DNA from: Erythroxylum novogranatense
Taxonomy: Eukaryota > Streptophyta > Magnoliopsida > Malpighiales > Erythroxylaceae
Reading direction: 5' to 3'
NCBI GenBank assembly: GCA_029891385.1
Contig: CM057228.1
Span: forward strand, 66,470,523 to 66,534,522
DNA: 64,000 nt
The position numbers and the translations under genes were made by a program. Below the pieces are notes generated by a model. The model saw nothing but the letters and a program-made list of their open reading frames with translations, was not told where the DNA came from and ran no database searches. Shown here piece after piece: positions 21,150 through 32,362 of the stretch. The first letter of the stretch is position 1. The number at the start of each line of letters is the position of its first letter.

Positions 21150-23460
21150 CTTTGATCTAAACTTTCACCCCTAATAATTTAGAAAGAGTTGTTTTTGAGC
21201 TCAACATAAGTAAGTCTTTTAGGTCTAAATTGAATAGTTTATTTTTCTATAAAGCTTGGCCTCAAATCAAAGATACAATTACCAAGTAATCTAAAAATAT
21301 TTCATTAATGGTAAGTTTTTGAGAGAAATAGACTTAAATTATATTTATTTAATCCCCAAAGTTTAAAATCTTAGCTCCCTCAAGGATTTCAGACTTATTT
21401 CTTATTGCAAAACCATTTAAAAAATCATTTATAATATGAGTGCATCAAGATTAAAGATTATGTTGGAAACTCTCATATAAGGCTTTCAAGGTGCCTTATA
21501 CCTAGAAGATTGATAGGGTATAATTTTCTCCTGGCACCAGAGTTACTCAAGGGCTATGAAAGGAAATATTCCAACAAAAAATATCCATTAAAATGTACTT
21601 TTATATAGTTTTTAATTCAATGCATTAGAGCTACATTCTTTACCTACTTAAAGCATTTGAATTCCTTGGTATATTCATTAATTTTATAAACCAATTTACT
21701 AACACTACATCTTTTATGGTTTTAATTAATGGTAAGCCATCCAAATTATTTCGATGAGGGAAAAGGCTCATACAAAGGGATCCTCTATTCCATTACCTCT
21801 TCTTTCTCTTCATGGATTCATTTTCTAGGCTGAATAAAATGTCCATAAAGTAAGATATAAGATTTTATCAAAATACAAGAAACTAGGGATTTTTAACATG
21901 TGTGGTTGACCTCTTTTTATTTTACAAAGTTGAGAATAAATCAATAAGTCTGCTAATGGATACATATAACTAATTAAAATTCTTATCAAGCCTCTCAATC
22001 ATCCATAGAAAAAGCTATAAGCTAGTTGTAGCTAGAGCAGTTGATATAGTTCCTTAGTTATCTTCAATCACGAACATTTAACTCAAGGATCATCTTGTCT
22101 ACTTAGGTATCCTAATTACCACAAAAGATTAAGCTTTAAAGACTACATTTTACTCTTAGAGAAGATTCAAAATAGGATCAATAACTAATGCAACAAAGGT
22201 AATTATTGAGAAGATGCTTTAGAAATTCTATGTTTTGCCTAGGTTAAATGGTCTGAAGTATGCAAACCTAAGATTATTGGTGGAAGGGGTATTATCTATA
22301 TGGCATTAGATAAGAAAACCCTCCTAACTAACAAAATATAGGGAATTTTTATCTAATAAGGAAGCTCTTTGGGTCCAATGGATTCACATATAATTCCCTA
22401 TTGGAAGCTTATCCTCAAACTTTGGGTTTATGAACTAACATATCAAGTTTAGGGAACATCTTGAAATGTGCATTGATTGTAGGATTGGCCATGGTAAAAT
22501 ATATTTCACTATAATTTAATAATTGGTGCAAGATTGCCCCTATTCATAGACCAACCTATTCCCCACACTTGGAAGATTGGTTCCTTAATCTTTCAAAGTT
22601 AAAGAGCTAATAAATGGGAACAATTAGGCTTACTAAGCATCATTATATGGAAACTCAATATCTGATTACTCAACTCAACCTTCAAGGGAGGACTAGTATG
22701 TCTGATTCAAGCATTCCTTAGGGAAATACTCTAATGGCTCTTATAGGAAGTTTTTGACTCCTATTATAAAGGAATTGATTGGTATGGGATAGTATGGTGC
22801 AATAAATTATTACAAAAAGTCTCATTTCTACTATAGATTGTCTATATGTAGAAATTAGGAATCATGGACTTCCTTAATGTTTCTTAACTTTTTTGTTTGT
22901 GTAAGAAAAAACAAGAGACTATCTAACATATCTTCTTTAATTGTGAGTTCTCTATTAAAATATGGAATGCAATACAAGAGCTTTGAAACTTCTATGTCAT
23001 AAGCCTAAACTATGTCGATATTTTTTTATAAGCTTAAGCATGAAGGAGATAAAACTATCAGCATGTCGGGATGTGGTAATGTTATTTATTCTATATGGTC
23101 TAAGAGAAATTCCAAGCTATTCAATTTTTTGGTGGAAAAGAGAGCAAATCCTGATAAATCTTATTTATAGTACCTATAACTCTACCTTAATTTTGAAATG
23201 GTTTCTCAATAAGCTCCCCAAGCATAATAAGTGAATGCAGGATGAAAGATTAGGGCTCTAAGACAAGTGTATGCACTGTTCCTAACTAAAAACACCTTAA
23301 TTTGGCATATCTTGTTGGTGGTTAAGAACTTTGTTTAACTCCATATCATTATTGCTCTGTTGCTAAAGCCTAACAATTGCAATATCCTTTACAAGCATTG
23401 CTTATACATTTAAAATCTTTTTTTGTAATGAATTATTTAGCTTCCAAAAAAATCTTTTAT
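21150..23460 (+). pseudogene. LINE-1: degenerate ORF2 (RT, zf-RVT, tail)
   Basis: Reading across many stops and shifts gives a collinear plant LINE ORF2: LERVVFELNIS and LFFYKAWPQIKDTI (start of RT, about 21175-21275), DFRLISYCKTI (about 21390), INGKPSKLF followed by IQRDPLFHYLF (about 21725-21800; the GLRQGDPL motif), SISLLMDTY (about 21940), HLVYLGILIT (about 22090), EVCKPKIIGGRGII (about 22255-22300), LWVQWIH (about 22370) and the zinc-binding QETIHIFFNCEF type segment (about 22915-22950). The tail has IYSIWSKRNSKLFN near 23085. No part is translatable. The 3' end lies near an A-rich region at 23440-23465. Confidence 0.8.
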
Positions 23461-23691
23461 TAAGATACTTAATATGAAAAAAGTAATCATGTCTTATTTA
23501 CGATATTTTGACAATTTTTATATTTTAGAGCTACTAATATAAACTGCTTAATGTTATTTTCATTAATTTAAATTTTATTGTATGTTATCAATAAAACTAT
23601 TTTGTAGAAATTTGAAAGATGAGCTATGAGAGCGATGAGCAAATAGCGAAGATTCCATAACTTCGTTAGTGGGTTACACCCTTATTCCTCT

Positions 23692-24845
23692 ATGGCTTCA
23701 TCTTCTTCCTCGCCTCGATCACTTGTTACCCAAATTTCTGCTCCTTCACCTAGACCTTCCCAAGTGACCTCTTCCTCTAACCCTAATCGTACTTCAAACA
23801 TAGACCCAAACATTCCCCTGACCAAAGATTCGACATGCTCTGATAGAATTCTTCATTGGTAAGCGCCTTGCATATCCTATAGTTCAGAGAGCCCTTTCTA
23901 AATCCTGGTTAGCTTTTGGACTAATAGAAACATTAATTAGGAGTTTAAACAATTTGTTGTTTAATTTTGTTTTTGGAGATTGGTATGAATTTGGTTCTAA
24001 AGAAGGGACCTTGTCATATCCAAGGAAAACCCTTATTCTTACAAAAATGGTATTTGAATATAGGGAAACAAGAAGAGGTTAGATATGCCCTGATATGGAC
24101 TAGGTTCCATAACATACCTGTTGAATACTGGAATATTGAGGGGTTAGGAAGAATAACTAGTTTAGTAGGGAATCTACTTTTTATGGATACTCAAACAGCT
24201 AGGATGTCTAGAATTGTGTATGCCAGAATGTTTGTGGAGTTAGATCTGCGAAGAAGTTGGCCTTCATCTTTCCAATTGGCCACTTCCAATGAAGCAGGGA
24301 AAATAACCTTTAAAGAAATAATGATTGAGTACAAAGGGAGGCCTGATCATCATTTACTGAAGAAGGATTGGACAACTATAGGGAAACTGTTTGAGACTGG
24401 ATCATAATAGGAGTTGGATAAGGTGAAGGAATCTATACCAAACAATATAAATCTTCAAAAAAGGAATGAGAAAGAGCAAGTCTTTGAGAAGATACAAAAA
24501 AATCATAAGGAGAGTAGAGCTTCTGAAATGCTAACTGAATAAAGTAAGTACAAAGGAATTCAACAGAAAGATCAAGCTCTCGAGATGGCAATACAAGGTG
24601 ATAAGGAAAGCTGTCCTTCTAAAAGTCAAATTGAACTAAGCAAGGCTCAAAAGAAGAATGATGATCCAAATAGATACCTTGAGGATTCTAACCTCCTTGA
24701 TGTTAGTCAAGTAAGTAATCACCTTTCCTTTCCTAATTCTAAATTAGTTCCAATTAGTTGTACTCAGATTTTGGGTCTTTTAGGAGGGACAGAGGGAGAT
24801 TGTAATTTTAAGAAGTGTAGGAAATCTAGGAGGAAACAAAAGTAG
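23692..24845 (+). pseudogene. LINE-2 ORF1 (DUF4283-like)
   Basis: An ATG at 23692 opens a Ser- and Pro-rich N-terminus (MASSSSSPRSLVTQISAPSP) that stops near 23860. The frame 23967-24407 has IQGKPLFLQKWYLNIGKQE, WTRFHNIPVEYWNIEGL and VYARMFVELDL, which match the DUF4283 domain common in plant LINE ORF1 and zinc-knuckle proteins. A further frame 24585-24845 is rich in charged residues and ends in RRKQK. ORF1 proteins bind the element RNA. No zinc knuckle is seen. Confidence 0.75.
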
Positions 24846-24869
24846 TAGGCCTTAGTTCTATTTTGTGAT

Positions 24870-25610
24870 ATGGCTTTAGTTTTTCTGGAATGTTACAACT
24901 CAAAAAAACAATTTTCTGTGAATACATTTCTTAAGAGGTTGCCAGTTTCTCTTGTTTGCTTGATTGAATCTAGGATTATGCCTCCTCCTTTTTTGAATAA
25001 TGTGTGCTCTTATTTGTTTCCTAGATGGATTTTTTACTGGAATGTAGATCATGCTTTAAATACTAGGTTAGTGATAGCTTAGAATCCGAATAGTTTTTTT
25101 GTGATCAACTGATCCATTTAGAGGTTACCCCTATGAACAATTCTTTAACCTTCTTTGTGACATGTGTTTATGGGTCTAATAATCATAATCATAGGAAGAA
25201 CCTCTGGTCTGCTTTGTCTAATATCAGACAAATTGTTGGTAATCAACCTTAGATTATAACGGGATACTTTAATGTTACTGTTTTCTCATGAGGTAGAGTC
25301 TATAAGTTCCTCGGCTATTAATGGAATGAGTGAATTTAGGAAGTGTGTTGAGGAATGTTCTTTGTGTGATATAAATTCTAGTGGTCCTAGTTTTACACGG
25401 AACAACAAGCAACGCGATGACCTTTTTATTACAAGAAAGTTTGATAGAGCCCTTATCAATTCGGCCTGGAGTGCTAGGTTTCCTAGATCTTATGGTGTTA
25501 TTCATAATTCTAACATTTCAAACCACTCTCTAGTAGTGATTAGGTCCTTAGCAAACATACAGAAGATATCTTCTCCATTTAGGTTTTATAACTTCCTAGC
25601 CTCATAGCTT
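24870..25610 (+). pseudogene. LINE-2 ORF2 endonuclease domain
   Basis: FLKRLPVSLVCLIESRI (about 24920-24980) and FFVTCVYGSNNHNHRKNLW (about 25150-25210) match APE-type endonucleases of plant LINEs. The catalytic GDFN motif reads GYFN at 25262-25273, so its Asp is lost. The segment 25272-25607 continues EFRKCVEECSLCDINSSGPS, FTRNNKQRDD, KFDRALINSAW and a near-SDHSP motif (ISNHSLVVI). A frameshift and stops break the domain. Confidence 0.8.
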
Positions 25611-26665
25611 AATTTCCTTCAGATAGTAGACGAAGCTTGGACTTCTCATGTCCAACGAACTTCTATTTCTGTGTCGTTCCAAGCCTAAAACGCTTAAAAA
25701 TATGCTCAATTTACTTAACTTAAGTCAGATAAGTGATGTGAATGTTAAAGTTGAGAATTGTCAAGTTGTTGTTAATAAAACCCAAGACTAAATGAGACAC
25801 TTGCCTAATAGGCCTCAACTGGTTACTAAGGAAACTAAAGCTATTAATAACTTGATTAGAGATTTAGATGATCAGGAGTCGTTCTATAAATAATCTTCCC
25901 GTATAAATGGCTCAGAGAAGGGGATAGGAACAACAAATTCTTTCACAATTCAATCTTGTCAAATAGGAATAAAAATAACATCCACTCTTTAATAGTGGGT
26001 AATGGTAATAGGATTGTTGCTTTTGAAGAGATTCAAGAACACCTCATAGGCTTTTTTCATAAACAACTTGCTCAAACTTCCTAAGAAAGATCTTCCCTCT
26101 ATGGTAGTTATTATAGGCCAATCTCTTGTTGTAACATAATTTATAAGGTGATTGCAAAAATCATAGCATATAGACTTAAAGAGTTACTCCCTCACATTAT
26201 TAGCCCAAACCAAAGTGCATTCATTAAGAACCGTCAAATAGGGGATAATATCTTGTTGGCTTAAGAGATTTTCAAGAATTACCACCTTTCTAATAATCAT
26301 AGGAGATGTTCTTTTAAAGTGGATTTACAAAAGGCCTATGACTCGATTCAATAGGATTTCCTCCTGAATATTCTAGTAGCTATAGTCTTTCCTCTTAAGT
26401 TCATTGAGTGGATCAAAGAGTATATAACCTCTCCTTTTCATTCTATATTGATTAATGGGTCTCCCTCAAAAATTTTTCAAGGAAAGTCAGGCTTAAGACA
26501 AGGGGATCCTTTACCTCATTTTCTCTTTATTATCTGTATGGAGGCACTCTCAAGGAGCTTGAATGCTTGTATATACTTCCTTTAAATACCACTGGCGGTG
26601 TAAAGCTCTTAAACTCACCTTCTCTTGTTTGCTGGTGATCTTTTGTAGTTTTGTCATGCCGATTT
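25611..26665 (+). pseudogene. LINE-2 ORF2 reverse transcriptase, truncated
   Basis: Readable landmarks are [18 protein letters not shown] (about 26110-26160), [18 protein letters not shown] (about 26205-26260), FKVDLQKAYDSI (about 26310), SILINGSPSKIF (about 26440-26475), GLRQGDPL (about 26490-26515) and FAGDLL (26628-26645), where FADD is expected. The first catalytic Asp is thus Gly. The RT N-terminal part is also shortened before 26100. The frame ends at the Gypsy-2 insertion after CHAD. Confidence 0.85.
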
Positions 26666-28418
26666 TGTTGGACCTCGAATTTTTTTATTACTTTATTTTA
26701 TTAAGAATGATTTAATTTATTTTGAGGTCTTGTTAGATTTATTCTCTTGGAGTAATTAACATGTCAATGTTAGGAGGAACTATTGTTTGAATTGATGGAA
26801 TTAAAATATAAATGTAGAAAGAATGCATGAGAGGTAATTTTGGTAGATCACTTAAACCTTTAAGTTGTAAGGCATAAGTGGAAGGGCATAAGGGTCTTTT
26901 TGCAATCATTAAGAGTGTAAATTAGAAGAAGAAATGGTTGGCTTGTTAGGAAGAGAAGAAGTGCCGCGGGAACAGAGAAAAGAAGAAGAGAAGAAAGCCA
27001 AGCTAGGGTTTTGGAGAATTTGAAGAATTTGAAGCTTCTCCAAGAAACCAAGCAGACCTAATCCAATCGCAAGAGGAAGGAAAACATTGAACTTGGATTA
27101 TCAAGCGATATTAGGTGGGTGATGTATTTATAGTTATTGTGTGATTGGGCAAATTTTTGCCTATGGGTGAATATATATTTTATGTTACGCATTATGAGAT
27201 GCATGAAATTTTGATTGAATATGTGGTTAATTGTTTGAGAATGATTTGCTATAAGATTTTAATGATTCTGATTTCTTATACCTTGAAAGAAGCATGAGAT
27301 TTGATATAAGTAAATTTTGATTTTGATCATGTTATGCCTCGATTTCGGTCATGGCATTCTGTATAAATGAAAAAACATGAAAGCATATCATTTAATAAAA
27401 TGATTCTGAGCATGATTATGTGTTTTTTTTTGGGCGAGAGTAAAACCATTCTGTTCGTCACGTACACGATGACAAGAGCCTTCTCCCGGCTGCATGCTTG
27501 TGACATATGAGCTCCGAAATGGACTCATTCTGTTCATGGGGTAAACTTCGGTTTCCTTATTCTATTTCATGGAACCCTCGAGCCGTATGATGTGCATTGC
27601 ATAATTGAACTGTTCATTATGAAACATATTAAGTGTTATACGTTATGAAATGTTTTGTGAGTTGAAACAAATGTGATGGATGTGTAAATTACTTGAAGAT
27701 AGTGTTAGTGCTAGAATTGTTGGATATATATACATACATTTGCTTGAAATGGTGCTAGTTATTGATGGCTATAAATATATTAGCCATTGAGCTGTGCAGC
27801 TCAACCCATTATTTTTCCCTCCTCAGGTGCGACTCAAGACGACAGTTGACCCTTGCAAGGCATCGAAAAACTCTGCAATAGTTAGAGATCTTTGCACTAA
27901 GTTAGTGACTATTTTGGATAGCTTATTAAGCATATTAACATCGAGCATCATTATGTATTTTGTTTTAGCCTTGGTATGTATGATGCTATGTAAGTAAAGT
28001 TTGTTCGAACTCATGGGTTTTGTAATGGTATGAAAAATTGAAGTCTCTATTATGTATGAGTATGCTTAGCTTGATGTTAGATGTGAATGTATGTGTTTGT
28101 TTTGAAGGGTTGAATGTTGGATGTCAGATTTTTTATTTTGGGCTATTCGTCGTGACGACCTTCCTTTGGTTCACCGCAACGAACCGTTATGTCGCCGCGG
28201 CAAGCACCCCCTTTTTGCGACTTCGTCGCGGCAAGGAATGGCTTACGCCGTCATGAACTCCTCTTTGCTGCCACGTTGGAATTTGTTTTAATTGAAATCC
28301 TTCTCTTACAACTATCCCGACAGGTTATTCCGGTTTCAACCTTGGGGATCGAGACTCGGGCCCAAAGTTCTTCGGTATTCAAGAATCGATTGTTGGACTC
28401 AAAAAATAGGGTCCAGCA
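26666..28418 (+). repeat. Gypsy-2 5' LTR (TGTTGGACC type)
   Basis: Starts TGTTGGACCTCGAA and ends GGGTCCAGCA, forming inverted ends, five bases before the primer site. Its start matches the U3 end of the long LTRs read on the minus strand (TGTTGGACCCCGAA). It has a hairpin at 27507-27528 (ATGAG with CTCAT outside, TCC with GGA inside) and a CG-rich module at 28145-28280. At 1753 bp it is much shorter than LTR A, and it lacks the 180-bp type arrays. Confidence 0.8.
28145..28280. repeat. CG-rich module in Gypsy-2 5' LTR
   Basis: A GC-rich island in AT-rich DNA with repeated near-palindromic cores: CGTCGTGACG, CACCGCAACG, GTCGCCGCGGC, TTCGTCGCGGC, CGCCGTCATG. The order and spacing resemble the minus strand of 56030-56280 in Gypsy-3, for example the shared GCGGC followed by AGCACCCC. 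Confidence 0.7.
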
Positions 28419-28423
28419 TCTTG

Positions 28424-28435
28424 TGGTATCAGAGC
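28424..28435 (+). promoter_or_regulatory. Gypsy-2 primer-binding site
   Basis: TGGTATCAGAGC, an exact match to the tRNA-Met primer site, five bases after the 5' LTR end. Confidence 0.9.
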
Positions 28436-28610
28436 TTAGGCTTTGTATCCTCGGCTTAGCATGCATAATAGTAAGAATTGCTTTCATATATGATTATTTG
28501 TTACATTGTCAATTTATTGATTGCATTAAGTGACTTGCATATCATGCATACATATAGGAAATAAGATTGAAATGGAGCTAATCCTTAGTGTTTATATTTG
28601 AAGGAGTAAG

Positions 28611-29753
28611 ATGCCACCTCATATAAGGACACGAGGAGTTCTGCAAGGGTCAATTGCACCTGACTCTTCGACAAGAGAGGAGAGTACTGATGAGTCAGTA
28701 GCTTCAGGAAATGCTGAGGCTTCTATAGGGCAAGGAAGTGAGCCCTTTTAGTCCCCAACGCGGGAGTCGCCAGTTTTGCAGGAGCAAGTGCCTCCATTGG
28801 ATTCGAGAATGTTCCAAGCTTTTACTCAGGCATTTGTCCAGGCTATGGGTCAGATGTCACAGCCTTATGCTTCGGCCCTAGCTAAGAAGGGGAAACAGTT
28901 TGATAAGTTGAGGAAGTATGGGACAGTCGACTTCTATGTGACAACGGATCCAAAAGAAGCCGAGACTTGGTTGAGGAAGACCGAGAGGATACTAGATCAG
29001 ATGGAGTGTGAGGATGATGAGAGGGTTGTGTATGCTGCAAGCTTGCTACAGGGAGATGCTCTACATTGGTGGGAGAGTGTTCCAGGGAGCCAGATGAGAT
29101 CGGTAGGGTTGGCATGGAAGGACTTCTTAGCTGCTTATAAGAAGAAGTACTTATCGGAGGTGTATATTCAGCAGAAGTAGAGGGAGTTTCTAAGTCTCAC
29201 CTAGCGGGAGATGACGGTGAGTGAGTATGAGCGTTGGTTTACATAGCTATCCCAATATACAATTGAGATGATGATGAGTGAGGTGGCTAAGTGCCATAGG
29301 TTTGAATCGGGTTTGCATCTAGCCATCAGAGAGAAGGTAATAGTATAGAATTTTTTTGATTTTCAGCAGTTGATCGAAGCAGCACTGAGGGTTGAAAACA
29401 TAGAGAATATCAAGAGTGTTGTGAACAAAAAGAGAAAAGGGAGAGAGTAGTTCAAGAGGGGAGGTAGTACTAGTACTCCTATGCCAGACAGGAATGCCAG
29501 GAGCTTCCCTATCCAGTCTGAGGAGAGGAGCAGTGGGGCAAGTAGGTCCAAACAGGTGAGGACTCCTACTTATTCTCATCAAGCCTCTACGGTAGGAGGC
29601 AACAGAAAGGGAGAAGGGGACAAGTCATCCGTCCCTAAGTGCGATCATTGTGGCAAGTTCCATGGTGGAGAGTGTCATAGATTAACCGGAGCTTGTTTCA
29701 AATGTGGAGAGAAGGGGCACATGGCCAGAGAATGTCCTCAGCATGCTAGGTAA
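28611..29753 (+). pseudogene. Gypsy-2 gag
   Basis: ATG at 28611 gives MPPHIRTRGVLQGSIAP in the same frame as the long capsid segment (from 28776) with YGTVDFYVTTDPKEAETWLR, ALHWWESVPG and WKDFLAAYKKKY. Several TAG stops interrupt it (28749, 29178 and further on). Near 29640-29740 are two knuckles, CDHCGKFHGGEC and CFKCGEKGHMARECP; the second is a perfect CCHC motif that would bind genomic RNA. The frame ends at 29753. The start choice is supported by position, 176 bases after the primer site, and by the continuous frame. Confidence 0.85.
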
Positions 29754-30116
29754 GAGAGAAGTCAGATGCAAGTTTCCAAGAGATTTGAAACCGTGGGACA
29801 TAAGACTACAATGGAAGTGGGCAGTTCTGATACAGCTAAGAGGGCGAGCCTTTCAGGGAGACCAAGGGGGCAGACATAAACTAGGGTGTTTGCAATGACA
29901 CGGGAGGACGTAGAGACCGCCCCAGATGTTGTGACTGGTACAATTAAATTATTTTTTGATGATGTGATTGCTTTGATTGATCCAGGTTCTACTCATTCAT
30001 TTGTTTCATTGAGTAGAACTGTGTGTGGTAGAAATCTGAGCCCATTGGATACTCCATTACTGGTTAGTACTCCAATTGGCCAGTATATTGTTATTAGTCA
30101 AGTGTATAGAGAGTGA
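29754..30116 (+). pseudogene. Gypsy-2 aspartic protease
   Basis: The frame 29886-30116 includes FAMTREDVETAPDVVTGTIK and VIALIDPGSTHSFVSLS. DPGSTHSF is the variant of the DSG active site often seen in Tekay-like elements and is also present in Gypsy-3. The preceding 130 bp are frameshifted. A TGA stop at 30114 ends the frame before the linker to RT. Confidence 0.8.
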
Positions 30117-31230
30117 GAGATATGTATTGGTGGGGAACTCTTGGTGGTGGACTTAATGCCATTGAAAATGGGAGGATTGGATGTGATTTTGGGTATGGAC
30201 AAATTAGAGAAGTACAATGCCTATTTGGATTGTAAACAGAAGACAGTGGAATTTGAATTGGATAACGGAAGAAGAGTGGTGTTTACAGGGGACAGAAAAG
30301 TAAGCCCACCCAGAATTATTTCAGCTCTGACAGCAGAGAAGATGATAAGGAAAGGATGTGAGGCATTTTTGGCCTATGTGGTAGACACAAGGGCAGTTAA
30401 AGGGAAGCTAGAAGATATTCCAGTAGTAATGGAATTCTCAGATGTCTTTCCCGAGGAATTACCAGGACTATCGCCATCTAGGAAAATTGAGTTTCCCATT
30501 GGGCTTCTTTCAGGTACTGCACCGATCTCAATTCCGCCGAAGCCATTGGAGCTTCAGAAGCAATTGGAAGAGTTGTTGGAGAAAGGGTACATAAGGCCGA
30601 GCTCTTCACCTTGGGGAGCTCCGATCCTTTTTGTGAAGAAGAAAGATGGATCGTTGAGGATGTGTGTGGATTATAGGAAGCTTAATCAGGTCACTGTCAA
30701 GAAAAGATATCCGCTTCCACACATAGATGATTTTTTTTAATCAATTGCAAGGGGCAAAAGTCTTCTCCAAGATAGACTTGAGATCGGGTTACCACCAGTT
30801 GAGGATAAAGGAGTCTGATGTGCCAAAAACTGCTTTCAGGACACGGTATGGGCATTTTGAGTTTTTAGTTATGCCCTTCGGATTGACAAATGCCCCTGCA
30901 GCCTTTATCGACTTGATGAATCGAGTCTTTAAGACTTTCTTGGACCAATTTATCATTGTCTTTATTGATGATATCTTGATTTATTCCAAGAGTGACAAGG
31001 AGCATGAAGAGCATTTGAGGATTGCGTTGGAGACATTGAGGAAAAACTAGTTGTATGCCAAATTTGACAAATGCGAATTTTGGCTAAGGGAAGTAGCATT
31101 CCTCGAACACGTGATCTCAGAACAAGGAGTGCATGTGGATCCAAGGAAAATAGAAGCCGTGGTGAAATGGGAAGCACTTAAGAACATAGCAGAAGTAAAG
31201 AGTTTCTAAGGTTTAGCTGGATATTGTCGG
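30117..31230 (+). pseudogene. Gypsy-2 reverse transcriptase (lineage 1)
   Basis: The frame 30141-30740 carries [47 protein letters not shown] and [19 protein letters not shown]. After a shift at a T run (30731-30738) the frame 30727-31050 gives [40 protein letters not shown] and the catalytic F-I-D-D at 30961-30972, which is intact. Frame breaks at 30738, 31048 and about 31207 still disable it. The usual RMAP residues after ISIPP are missing. Confidence 0.9.
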
Positions 31231-31950
31231 AGGTTTGTGGAGGGCTTTTCCATAATAGTAGCTTCACTTACCAAATTGACAAGACAGAATCAGACGTTTG
31301 TGTGGACAGAGGAGTGTCAGAGCAGTTTTGAGGAATTGAAGAATAGGCTCACAACTGCACTGATCTTGACTTTGCCTTCAGGTAGCAATAGGTATACAGT
31401 GTATAGTGATGCCTCAAGGAAAGGATTGGGCTGTGTATTGATGCAAGGAGATAGAGTCATTGCTTATGCTTCTAGGAAATTAAAGCCTTATGAGATGAAT
31501 TATCCTACGCATGATTTGGAATCAGCTGCCATAATCTTTGCATTGAAAATATGGAGCACTACTTATATGGAGTCACTACCAAGGTGTTTACGGATCACAA
31601 AAGTCTCAAGTTTTTGATGAGCCAGAAAGAGTTGAATCTAAGACAGAGGAGAGGGTTGGAACTGCTGAAAGATTATGATTTGATGATAGAAGTAGTGGAT
31701 GCACTGAGTAGAAAATCGACCATGGCACAGGTGGAGACAGCATATGTTCCTTTGTTGAAGGAATTAGCCAAACTTCGCGTTACTTTGAGGCAAGATGAAT
31801 TTGGGAGCTTAATTGCGCACTTTAGGGTAAGGCCAGTGTTAAATGAGAAGATTAAAGAATTGTAGGAACAGGATGAGCATTTAAGCAGGCTTAGAGAAGA
31901 GATTAAAAAGGGTAAACCTTCAGAAATTGAGATAAGAGAAAATGGGGACT
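31231..31950 (+). pseudogene. Gypsy-2 first RNase H module (lineage 1)
   Basis: Reads [18 protein letters not shown], then [19 protein letters not shown] and [20 protein letters not shown]. After a frameshift near 31560 it continues [20 protein letters not shown], but the YHPGKAN segment before VVDALSRKS is deleted. The tether continues [34 protein letters not shown] and [12 protein letters not shown]. This tether belongs to a different lineage from those of Gypsy-3 and the second module. It breaks off at 31950 just before a new RNase H starts. Confidence 0.85.
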
Positions 31951-32362
31951 GGAGGTTATATGGTGTATAGTGATGCATCACATCAGGGATTGGGGTGTGT
32001 CCTGATGCAGTATGGCAGGGTGATTGCTTATACCTCAAGACAGTTAAGGTATCACGGGGTAAATTATCCAGTACATGATTTAGAGCTAGCTGCAGTTGTC
32101 TTTGCTCTAAAAATTTAGAGACATTATTTGTATGGTGAGACCTTCCAGATCTTTACTGATCATAAGAGTTTAAGATACTTCTTTGAGTCGGAGGAGTTGA
32201 ACTTGAGGCAGAGGAGATGGATTGAGCTGTTGAAGGATTATGATTGTACCATCGAGTACCACCCAGGGAAGGCTAATGTGGTGGCAGATGCTTTGAGCAG
32301 CAAGTCTCATATCAGTGCAGCTCAGATTCAGGTATTGAGGTTACCGAATTTGATACATTTGT
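31951..32362 (+). pseudogene. Gypsy-2 second RNase H module (Gypsy-3-like lineage)
   Basis: A second RNase H begins at the shared sequence [48 protein letters not shown], then a TAG at 32116-32118 where Gypsy-3 has Trp, then [38 protein letters not shown] and [15 protein letters not shown]. The tether is close to Gypsy-3 ([15 protein letters not shown]), unlike the first module. From here to the 3' LTR all sequence is of this second lineage. No RT lies between the two RNase H modules, so this is not a tandem element. Confidence 0.85.

Larger units (their letters stand above)
23640..26665 (+). mobile_element. LINE-2: degenerate LINE, cut by Gypsy-2
   Basis: Non-LTR retrotransposon in the same orientation as LINE-1 and starting about 180 bp after its end. 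It contains ORF1 with a DUF4283-type domain and ORF2 with endonuclease and RT. The RT is cut right after the FADD-equivalent motif at 26665 by the 5' LTR of Gypsy-2. The remaining 3' part of LINE-2 must lie beyond the right end of Gypsy-2, outside the window. Confidence 0.85.

Noticed and set aside
31231..32362. Double RNase H as the archaeal-type second RNase H known from some plant gypsy lineages
   Set aside because: Both modules have ordinary Ty3/gypsy motifs (SDAS, FTDHKSL, DALS) and each has its own tether, so recombination explains them better.
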